From contig NZ_JASBRG010000007.1 in assembly GCF_029961145.1 (NCBI RefSeq), positions 1,406,155-1,470,154 on the forward strand: a DNA stretch of 64,000 bases, given 5' to 3'. Below the pieces are notes generated by a model. That model was given only the letters and a program-made list of their open reading frames with translations, made no database searches and had not been told where the DNA came from. Of the stretch, positions 36,101 through 42,315 are shown piece after piece; positions within the stretch are counted from its first letter, which is position 1; every line of letters begins with the position of its first letter. The stretch is from Pinibacter soli (GTDB taxonomy: Bacteria > Bacteroidota > Bacteroidia > Chitinophagales > Chitinophagaceae). The position numbers were made by a program, and so were the translations under genes.

Positions 36101-36415
36101 GTGGTAGGTAAGGGTTGAATGCTTAAAACATTCATCGAGTATAATGGAAAGGCTTTGTTCTTTGGCGCGGATCGTTACTGGCGGCAGTCCTGCAAGATCT
36201 TCATACGCATAGAAAAACTGGTAGTGCGTTTGCTCCTCGATCTGGTCGAATACTTTTTCAAGCGGAACTTTTTTTAATGACAGGGAGATCTTTTGCGCCA
36301 TGATTTTTGGCGCGGTCATAAACAGGCTGCCCATCACCATCCATGCTACTAATAGTAGTCTTCGTTGGGGGCATAAGCGTGTAGGCAATGACGTGCCGGA
36401 TGCAGTCACATGCAT
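33122..36415 (-). CDS. SusC/RagA TonB-linked outer-membrane transporter with STN domain
   Basis: A 1097-residue protein with signal region ending near KIMAQ, an STN (secretin/TonB N-terminal) domain at about residues 42-118, a carboxypeptidase-regulatory-like domain at about 128-210 ([23 protein letters not shown]), a plug ([72 protein letters not shown]) and a large barrel ending AAGIKLIF. The STN domain marks transporters controlled by an anti-sigma/sigma pair, and the matching FecR and ECF sigma genes lie directly upstream. The alternative start at residue 26 (MVMGSLFM) would give a shorter signal. Confidence 0.93.
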   Translation of the reverse strand: [1097 protein letters not shown]

Positions 36416-36458
36416 AGTTGTATTGGTTTTAATGAAAGAAATGCAGTTTTAAAATCAA

Positions 36459-36494
36459 AAGGGTTGTGCTTGCCGGTAAATACCGACAGCCCTT
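36459..36494 (-). promoter_or_regulatory. Hairpin between fecR and susC, possible attenuator
   Basis: On the minus strand AAGGGCTGT pairs with ACAACCCTT, with an inner small stem CGGT/ACCG, followed by TTTTGATTTT. It lies in the 159-base gap between fecR and susC. It may lower read-through from the regulator genes into the transporter or protect a processed end. Confidence 0.45.
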
Positions 36495-36574
36495 GTTCAA
36501 ATGACAGCTGGAGTGCCTTAACTACTCACAGTGAGGTTTGATTCTATGATAGCGGTTTTTCGTTGATGCTAATT

Positions 36575-37753
36575 TTATTGACCGACTTCTACCCAGTCGG
36601 AATGTATGGTAAAGTGTACGTGCTTTGTTTCTTCAAGCAAGCGCAGTATGGTAGATATTGGTTGATCCCGCGAAATCTTCGCGCTGAAATGATAGTTTAT
36701 ATTTCCCTTATACACCACTTTGACATCGTACCAGCGGGCCAGTTGTCGCATAATGTTCTCAATGGATTGTTCTTTGAATACAAACTTGTCCTCTTTCCAC
36801 GCAGTGGCGGCCTGTACATTGGCATCAGTTACAGAGATGTCACCGGTTGTTCCAATAGTTGCCTGTTGTCCGAGCGATAGCTCCTGTTGTTTGTTTGCGG
36901 CCAACACTTTGATTTTACCGGACACAAGAACGGTTGTTTGTGTTGGCTCGTCGCCATAGTTGGTCACATTGAAACTGGTACCGAGCACCTGTATCGTAGC
37001 CTTGTTTACCTGGACGATAAATGGTTTCTTTTCATCTTTGGCAACATCAAAAAAAGCTTCCCCTTCTACCATCACTTTTCTTTCACCGTCCTTGAATACA
37101 GCCGGGTATTTGATAGAAGAAGCGGCGTTAATCCATACCTGCGTACCGTCCGATAATACCAATTTATATTTGCCTCCTTTGGGAACAGACAACACATTGA
37201 ATGCGGTAGTTGTTGATTGTTCCGTCCCCGCATAGGTTAAGGTTTGTTCACTGGCATTGATCGCTACACTGCCCTCCTTTGCTATGGTGCCATTGCTCTG
37301 TTTTCCAAGTTCAATCGATCTGCCACTTGCGAGTTGTAAAATAGCTTTTGCTGATCCGGGTTGTATGTCTGTTGTACTTGCTATATCATCTGATGGTAGA
37401 GTTGACTCGACTGCCTTCGATCTGATTAGCCACACGATGCCAACGGCAATTAAAAAAATAGCAGCGACCGATACGGGAAGCAGCCATCGGCGGCTTTTAT
37501 GTTGCGGAAAGATCTCAGACCTTACTTTTTTATAGGCTTTGTCTTTGTCGAGACTTTTCATAAATGCCATGGCCTCGTTGATATTCCGCTCGTCCGTTAG
37601 TTGTGCAAAAAGTTCAACATTATCATCGCTTTCCTCTACCCACAGATCAAGTTCATCATGCTCTCTCGTAGTCAGGGTTCGGTTGATAAACCCAGCTATC
37701 AGGTAAGCAATTCGTTGAGCTCTTTCTTCCGTTTCTTGAAATTGGTAGTTCAT
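36575..37753 (-). CDS. FecR-family anti-sigma factor
   Basis: A 392-residue inner-membrane protein: an N-terminal cytoplasmic part (about residues 1-88), one membrane helix (about 90-110, WLLPVSVAAIFLIAVGIVWLI), a periplasmic FecR domain (about 190-290: VLSVPKGGKYKLVLSDGTQVWINAASSIKYPAVF, then GEAFFDVAKDEKKPFIVQV) and a C-terminal DUF4974 domain (about 320-390: FVFKEQSIENIMRQLARWYDVKVVYKG). It should hold the upstream ECF sigma factor until the STN domain of the SusC partner signals substrate. Between sigma and fecR lie 126 bases. Confidence 0.93.
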   Translation of the reverse strand: MNYQFQETEERAQRIAYLIAGFINRTLTTREHDELDLWVEESDDNVELFAQLTDERNINEAMAFMKSLDKDKAYKKVRSEIFPQHKSRRWLLPVSVAAIFLIAVGIVWLIRSKAVESTLPSDDIASTTDIQPGSAKAILQLASGRSIELGKQSNGTIAKEGSVAINASEQTLTYAGTEQSTTTAFNVLSVPKGGKYKLVLSDGTQVWINAASSIKYPAVFKDGERKVMVEGEAFFDVAKDEKKPFIVQVNKATIQVLGTSFNVTNYGDEPTQTTVLVSGKIKVLAANKQQELSLGQQATIGTTGDISVTDANVQAATAWKEDKFVFKEQSIENIMRQLARWYDVKVVYKGNINYHFSAKISRDQPISTILRLLEETKHVHFTIHSDWVEVGQ

Positions 37754-37879
37754 CGCCTTAAATTAATATAATTTAATGTCTTTTCCTGTAGGTATAATTA
37801 CGTAAATACCGATGAAAAGTTGCATACCATTAAAACGATAAAATTGTTGGGTTGTAACCTGGAGGATTACTTTTTTTTA

Positions 37880-38455
37880 TTAAATAAAAAACAGCATGAG
37901 GAGGATGGTAAGTGGAATTTTCTTTCGAAGAAACAGGATGGCTTTGAATTTTTGATTCCTGATATTGACGGTGTTGGTATCCATTTCCTGGGCCAGCTCC
38001 TCGTAGGATTTACCCTCAAGATAAATTCCTCGAAAGACTTTCTGATAGCCTGCTGGCATGGCTTCCAGGGCCGCAAGCACCAGTGCATACGTTTCGGCCG
38101 CAATTATTTTTTCCTCGATCGCTTTTTCAGTGGGTTCGGTAAGGTATTGATAGCCATGCTCATTTTTCTGCGCCACTTTGTTGACGCGGTTAAAATCAAT
38201 GGAGGCATTTTTTACCACCCTGTATAGATAAGCTTTTAGAGAAGTCACTTTAAAGAATTGATCCCGGTGGTGCCAAAGCTTTAGAAAGGCATCGGAAGAA
38301 ATTTCTTCAGCGACAGCGATGTCCTTGGTGATGTCGAATGCGAAATATACCAAAGCGTCATAGTATTGGTTGAAAAAATATTGCAGGGCACTTTCATTAT
38401 CTTGTTGTAGGGCCAGTAAGTGTTCCGGGTCGGTTTTGTTTTGAAGCGGACTCAT
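37880..38455 (-). CDS. ECF RNA polymerase sigma factor (Bacteroidetes sigma-70 family 1)
   Basis: A 191-residue protein with sigma region 2 at about residues 20-88 (FFNQYYDALVYFAFDITKDIAVAEEISSDAFLKLWHHRDQF) and region 4 at about 130-180 (LEAMPAGYQKVFRGIYLEGKSYEELAQEMDTNTVNIRNQKFKAI). It should direct transcription of the fecR-susC-susD-tlpA set. The last residues after region 4 are hydrophobic (LTILLMLFFI), a tail common in this family. It is the first gene of the minus-strand set. Confidence 0.93.
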   Translation of the reverse strand: MSPLQNKTDPEHLLALQQDNESALQYFFNQYYDALVYFAFDITKDIAVAEEISSDAFLKLWHHRDQFFKVTSLKAYLYRVVKNASIDFNRVNKVAQKNEHGYQYLTEPTEKAIEEKIIAAETYALVLAALEAMPAGYQKVFRGIYLEGKSYEELAQEMDTNTVNIRNQKFKAILFLRKKIPLTILLMLFFI

Positions 38456-38530
38456 AATTAGCAGGTTTAAAAATCATGAGTCCTGTAAGTGCTGTCGCAG
38501 GAATAAAAAATGGCGCGGAACTCAACTTAC

Positions 38531-38640
38531 CGATTTTGGGTACCTAGGAGAACCCGCACACGAATAAGAGAGCCCACGCCGTAGCGTGGGCATTCTACTT
38601 ATCGTCTCGTGTGCATGAAATTTCCTAGGTTTCAAAATCG
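38531..38640. repeat. 110-base imperfect palindrome (REP/BIME-like or structured RNA)
   Basis: Left arm 38531-38579 and right arm 38584-38640 match as reverse complements in blocks: CGATTTTG, ACCTAGGA, GCACACGA, ATAAG and GCCCACGC, around a CGTA tip. The tip stem GCCCACGC/GCGTGGGC is perfect. The arms are separated by small bulges, which is the pattern of a folded RNA or a REP-type element rather than a simple terminator. Confidence 0.7.
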
Positions 38641-38736
38641 AGACTCAAAGCGAATGCTTCAAATTAGTTTATGAAGAATCGCGAAATTATGTGAATAGCT
38701 ATTTCTACAAATACGAATATACGAAATAAAACAAAT

Positions 38737-38756
38737 CACACAGACATGTCTGTGTG
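38737..38756. promoter_or_regulatory. Perfect 20-bp palindrome, operator candidate
   Basis: CACACAGACATGTCTGTGTG is a perfect inverted repeat 32 bases upstream of the ATG at 38789 of the first XRE-type gene. The dyad is the size expected for a dimeric helix-turn-helix repressor and may be its autoregulatory operator. Confidence 0.55.
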
Positions 38757-38788
38757 GCAAATTTTCTATAATCAGGTTGCTTCGTTTG

Positions 38789-39022
38789 ATGATTGAGCTA
38801 ACACCAATAGAAAAATTTGTAATTGACAAAGTGAAGGAAATGAGAATGGAGAGAAATATGAGTCAAGCACACTTGGCGCGACTCTTAGATGTATCAGAGG
38901 GATTTATTGGCAACATTGAGAACCCAAATTATCGGGACAAATACAATATCAAACACCTTAATGAATTAGCCAAAATTTTCAAATGCTCGCCAAGGGATCT
39001 CCTTCCTGAAAAACCGTTATAA
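38789..39022 (+). CDS. Small XRE-family helix-turn-helix protein 1
   Basis: Start set at ATG 38789 (77 residues); the in-frame TTG at 38777 is less likely. The HTH is NMSQAHLARLLDVSEGFIGNIENPNY, followed by HLNELAKIFKCSPRDLLPEKPL, which is shared almost word for word with the third gene of this group. It is likely a DNA-binding regulator. A perfect palindrome lies just upstream. The group sits near the presumed right end of the element. Confidence 0.75.
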   Translation: MIELTPIEKFVIDKVKEMRMERNMSQAHLARLLDVSEGFIGNIENPNYRDKYNIKHLNELAKIFKCSPRDLLPEKPL

Positions 39023-39077
39023 GTACATCAGTGATGACAGCAATCTTGAGTTCTTTGTTGCTGGAAACTTCAACTCC

Positions 39078-39408
39078 ATGGATACTAAAGAAAAGAACAT
39101 TGCAAAATATAAGTTGGCTCTATGTCTTTCTAACATTATTGCCGAAAATAAAAGCGGTGGAAAAGTTAACTCAATAAATAGTTTGAGAAAATTGGCGGCA
39201 TCTTCCGGGCTAGAGTACGCAATCGTACAGAGAATCTCATCTGGCAAAAAAGACCCACAATTCACAACCGCTCCTAGCATTATCTGAAGGGCTAGGAATA
39301 CCACTTCATAAATTTCTCCAGGGTATCGAGAAGATTTCTGATGAATCTGTAATAACTTATATGTCCGAGATTGAAAAAGCAAAAAATGCAACTAAACGCA
39401 AAAAATAA
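39078..39408 (+). pseudogene. XRE-type helix-turn-helix gene 2, broken by a +1 frameshift
   Basis: The first 64 codons encode MDTKEKNIAKYKLALCLSN...SINSLRKLAASSGLEYAIVQRISSGKKDPQFTT, an XRE-like HTH. The frame then fails at TAPSII and stop (39287), but the next frame goes on as LLALSEGLGIPLHKFLQ...SEIEKAKNATKRKK to TAA at 39408, which completes a normal HTH protein of about 109 residues. One surplus base near 39270 (the G in ACAACCGCTCC) explains it. It is either a decayed gene or a base error. Confidence 0.7.
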
Positions 39409-39479
39409 GTAAAATTTTCATAGCCAGTTTAGAATCCTAGCTACGTTTTTCGGGAGAACACAACCATTATCCCGCGCTT

Positions 39480-39731
39480 GTGAAGAAATGGGATACAAAA
39501 TTCAAAAAAGTAAAATACAACTGGTATATAATCACCCAAGTCATTAACAAAAGACTACTTGAAGGATATACACAAGAAGATGTTGCCATTCATTTAAATC
39601 TTTCTACAGGGTTTATAGGGCAGGTCGAAAGCCCAAGCAGCAGAGCAAAATACAACAATCAACATTTGAATGAACTGGCAAAAGTTTTCAAATGTTCTCC
39701 CAGAGAGTTTCTACCCGATAAACCACTATAA
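39480..39731 (+). CDS. Small XRE-family helix-turn-helix protein 3
   Basis: An 83-residue protein, start GTG at 39480 (no in-frame ATG near). The HTH YTQEDVAIHLNLSTGFIGQVESPSSRAKY and the ending HLNELAKVFKCSPREFLPDKPL are paralogous to the first gene of the group. Probably a regulator; the duplication suggests linked or competing control. A hairpin follows at 39783. Confidence 0.7.
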   Translation: MKKWDTKFKKVKYNWYIITQVINKRLLEGYTQEDVAIHLNLSTGFIGQVESPSSRAKYNNQHLNELAKVFKCSPREFLPDKPL

Positions 39732-39782
39732 CATCAAAGGAACTTTAATCAGCAATTTAATGGAATAACAAGTCATACAAAG

Positions 39783-39805
39783 AGACTACCCATTGTCGGT
39801 AGTCT
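39783..39805 (+). terminator. Hairpin after the third XRE gene
   Basis: AGACTACC and GGTAGTCT form a perfect 8-bp stem around CATTGTC, followed by only three T residues. It is 50 bases past the stop codon of the third XRE gene. Confidence 0.55.
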
Positions 39806-40081
39806 TTAAACCAAGAAGATCAGTCGCCAATCAAAGGGTTTTTGTTTAACTTTGTGAATAGTTATAGATATTAATTCATATCTAAATATTTCGTCCCAAA
39901 GGACAAGCCAAGTCTTCCATTATATCTTTTACAAAACATTGCGCTATATCAACGCGATTTTATGTTACATGACACGATTAGTTATTGCAGAGGTTCAAAA
40001 GGCAGTAAAGGAATTTCCTATCCATATTTGAACAGAGATATAATCGACCTTCCTTGTGAAACTTGGAAAGACCTTCCACAA

Positions 40082-40095
40082 CAATCCGGTTCACC
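40082..40095 (+). other. Candidate right attachment core (attR)
   Basis: CAATCCGGTTCACC matches 14289-14302 at all 14 positions, in the same orientation. This is the last part of tRNA-Arg(UCU). No further homology exists on either side, as expected for the far end of an element. A chance match of this length at such a place is unlikely but possible. Confidence 0.4.
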
Positions 40096-40364
40096 TTCAT
40101 TTCCCATGTGTGCAGTAAAATATGTCACTATACACACGGCTGAAAGATCTGATAAATTTACTTCTTGAGTTCCCTGAGCTATCGAAAAGTTCATAATAAT
40201 TTTGTGGAGAAACAATACAAACAAAAAGCAATGATGTGAACTCAGAAAGAGCTAAAACGTCGTTACTTAAATTATCTTCAATGTTTATTTTGTCCCTTTT
40301 GACAACAAATTAAATACCACATGCCTCATCTTCGCCTTTATCTTTTAACTTAAAAACATCGGTG

Positions 40365-40925
40365 ATGATCAAGCTACTTCCCGGAGAAGAATGGAAGTCT
40401 TTACAATTTACAGGCTGGAAATTGTTACGTAGAAAATATGCACTTTCCTCTCACGGCCGTATTGCCAGCTATACAAACAAGCTGGAGGAAGACGGCAGAG
40501 TACTTGGAGGCTCTCTAACAACAGGATATAAGACCCTCAATTTACATCGACTAGAAAGCAACGGCACTTTGTATGTGCACAGGGAGCTTGCTACTCTTTT
40601 TATTAAGAAGCCTTCACCCAAACACAAATACGTTATACATATCAATCACAACAAAACAGATAATTCCATAAACAATCTCGCTTGGGCCACTCTTGATGAA
40701 ATGATGGCGCATCAGCAAATGAGCCCTGCAAAACTTGCTTATAAGAAAGTGCAGGCAAATAGAACCAAAGGCTCTAAACTAAACGCTACTCAAGTAAGAA
40801 GAATTAAAACGATTCTTGCCAGCAGAGACAGAAAACTTACTATAAAACAACTTGCGGGTAAATATGGAGTTACCGAAATGACTTTGTACAGGATTAAGAG
40901 CGGTGAAAATTGGGCTCATATCTAA
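40365..40925 (+). CDS. NUMOD4/HNH-like protein with C-terminal helix-turn-helix
   Basis: Start set at ATG 40365 (186 residues); a GTG precedes it by one codon. The N-terminal part (LPGEEWKSLQFTGWKLLRRKYALSSHGRIASY) resembles NUMOD4, the middle (LYVHRELATLFIKKPSPKHKYVIHINHNKTDNSINNLAWATLDEMMAHQ) resembles an HNH fold, and the end (LTIKQLAGKYGVTEMTLYRIKSGENWAHI) is an HTH with the conserved RIKSGENW tail. Proteins of this type are widely conserved as single chromosomal genes in Bacteroidetes, which suggests host DNA here. The classic HNH residues are not all in place, so nuclease activity is uncertain; a DNA-binding role is the safer guess. Confidence 0.7.
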   Translation: MIKLLPGEEWKSLQFTGWKLLRRKYALSSHGRIASYTNKLEEDGRVLGGSLTTGYKTLNLHRLESNGTLYVHRELATLFIKKPSPKHKYVIHINHNKTDNSINNLAWATLDEMMAHQQMSPAKLAYKKVQANRTKGSKLNATQVRRIKTILASRDRKLTIKQLAGKYGVTEMTLYRIKSGENWAHI

Positions 40926-41026
40926 AGCAGGTTTTATTTAATACTTTACTACATTACTCAGCTTTTTTGCGTATGGTTAAAGATTTGAATTACTCCCATT
41001 AATCTTAAAGTGAGACAGCAGATAAA

Positions 41027-42199
41027 TCATCCGGTTGGCCTTTCAAGTTGACTTGGAGATATTTTAAACATTTTTTTAAATGCTACGCTAAAATTGCTGA
41101 TTGAATTAAAACTAAATTCATAGGCTGTTTCGCCAATTGATTTGCCCAAAATTATAGCGTGGCGAGCCCCATGCAGCCGATAGCGCTGATAATATTGATA
41201 ATATGGCAAGTTAAATAACTTCTTAAAAAGGGTCTTAAATTTAGTAGGGCTCATTTGAGCCTTTTTCGCCATTTCTTCCAGCAGCGGACAATCACTTGAA
41301 AAATCTGCAATCAATAAATTTCTTATTTGGATCATTCTCGCGACCTCTATTACTCCTGTAGATTGCATAAGTAATTTGCGATCCTCTTCCATTTTCAGAA
41401 ATAAAACTGCGAGCAATTGATAAACAGCCCCCTGCAAATACAAGGACTGAATATGTTCTACAGATACATGATCAAATATGTCGGTTACTTTCTCAACCAT
41501 ATCTGCATTTTTGCTTGAATATCCTTTTAAAGAGTGACCAACACGAAAACCCGAAGATTCGCTATTAGCGGAAAAAGGAAAAATATTATGAAGAGCACCA
41601 CTTGTAAAAACCAAAATCACAATTTTTGTTTCCTCGTCAGGTGTCACCCTAAACAGGCTTTGAACATCTGATGAAAAATAAAGCACAGAGTGCTTAGCAG
41701 ACAGACCCATACCATGCATTTCGTGGTCATCAGCGTCGTCAAAAACGTGCATATCAACACCTTCTTTCAAAGAGAATAAACACGCATAATACTCCGGTCC
41801 AGCTTCAAGTAGTCGCTTAAAATTGACGGCTTCCGTAAAGAAAAGACTTATTCGCACCAACGCAATCCCGTTGCTGAATGGAAAAAAATCAACATTGCCT
41901 TTGGCAAGTGGATTATCAATTTGTATGCTATCTTTGTTTAACACTACACCTTCCCCGAGTGCATTCAACATCGTATTATAGAACTTCTTGAAATGAGGCC
42001 TATCCACGCCCCAGTCAGCTACTATTTCTCTCATGTGACATACCTTAACCATAAGCATAGCAGGAAAGTTCATTTTTGCGTAAAAATCTTTGAGACTTTG
42101 TGATAGCAAACGTTGAGTCGTTATTAATTTCTTCCGTATAGCCATGTGCTTGCCACCTTCATTAATACCACTTTTGCTTACAATGTTCTCAACCGACAA
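41027..42199 (-). CDS. AraC-family transcriptional regulator 2
   Basis: A 390-residue protein with an unnamed N-terminal domain (residues about 1-285) and an AraC DNA-binding domain at about 290-390: LLEEMAKKAQMSPTKFKTLFKKLFNLPYYQYYQRYRLHGARHAI and SIGETAYEFSFNSISNFSVAFKKMFKISPSQLER. The start could also be at residue 19 (MAIRKKLITTQRLL). It is divergent from the lipoprotein gene and separated by 116 bases, a common arrangement for a regulator and its target, though this is only inferred. Confidence 0.85.
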   Translation of the reverse strand: MSVENIVSKSGINEGGKHMAIRKKLITTQRLLSQSLKDFYAKMNFPAMLMVKVCHMREIVADWGVDRPHFKKFYNTMLNALGEGVVLNKDSIQIDNPLAKGNVDFFPFSNGIALVRISLFFTEAVNFKRLLEAGPEYYACLFSLKEGVDMHVFDDADDHEMHGMGLSAKHSVLYFSSDVQSLFRVTPDEETKIVILVFTSGALHNIFPFSANSESSGFRVGHSLKGYSSKNADMVEKVTDIFDHVSVEHIQSLYLQGAVYQLLAVLFLKMEEDRKLLMQSTGVIEVARMIQIRNLLIADFSSDCPLLEEMAKKAQMSPTKFKTLFKKLFNLPYYQYYQRYRLHGARHAIILGKSIGETAYEFSFNSISNFSVAFKKMFKISPSQLERPTG

Positions 42200-42232
42200 C
42201 TGTTCTAATTTTTATTTACTTTTATTTATCAA

Positions 42233-42240
42233 TACTTTTG
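42233..42240 (+). promoter_or_regulatory. Candidate -7 box of the lipoprotein gene
   Basis: TACTTTTG matches the Bacteroidetes -7 consensus TAnnTTTG. The expected TTTG at -33 is replaced by AT-rich sequence. The leader to ATG 42316 would be about 70 bases. Confidence 0.35.
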
Positions 42241-42315
42241 CAACCCATTACCATCGTTTTGAGCCTCGACCATTTACTATTCGTTTATTTTTTAAAGAAA
42301 TAGTAAAAATCTAAA

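Larger units (their letters stand above)
38456..38788. other. Control region between sigma factor and XRE gene, without a gene
   Basis: A 333-base divergent gap. It holds the long imperfect palindrome at 38531-38640 and the 20-bp perfect palindrome at 38737-38756, both listed separately. No coding region or tRNA is seen. Confidence 0.6.
39732..40364. other. Gap with no convincing gene; possible element end
   Basis: The 633-base gap holds a hairpin at 39783-39805, a TAACTTTG box at 39853 and the 14-bp copy of the tRNA 3' end at 40082-40095. A 68-codon frame at 39962-40168 contains DLPCETWKDLP, faintly like a NUMOD4 start, but the rest does not fit and I do not call it a gene. Confidence 0.5.

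Noticed and set aside
39962-40168. 68-codon frame with CETWKDLP, faintly like NUMOD4
   Set aside because: Only a few residues fit, no HNH part follows, and the frame runs over the candidate attachment core. Kept as a note in the gap entry only.
40365-40925. HNH gene as a homing endonuclease of an intron
   Set aside because: No intron or split gene is visible around it and the type is a common stand-alone chromosomal gene in this phylum.
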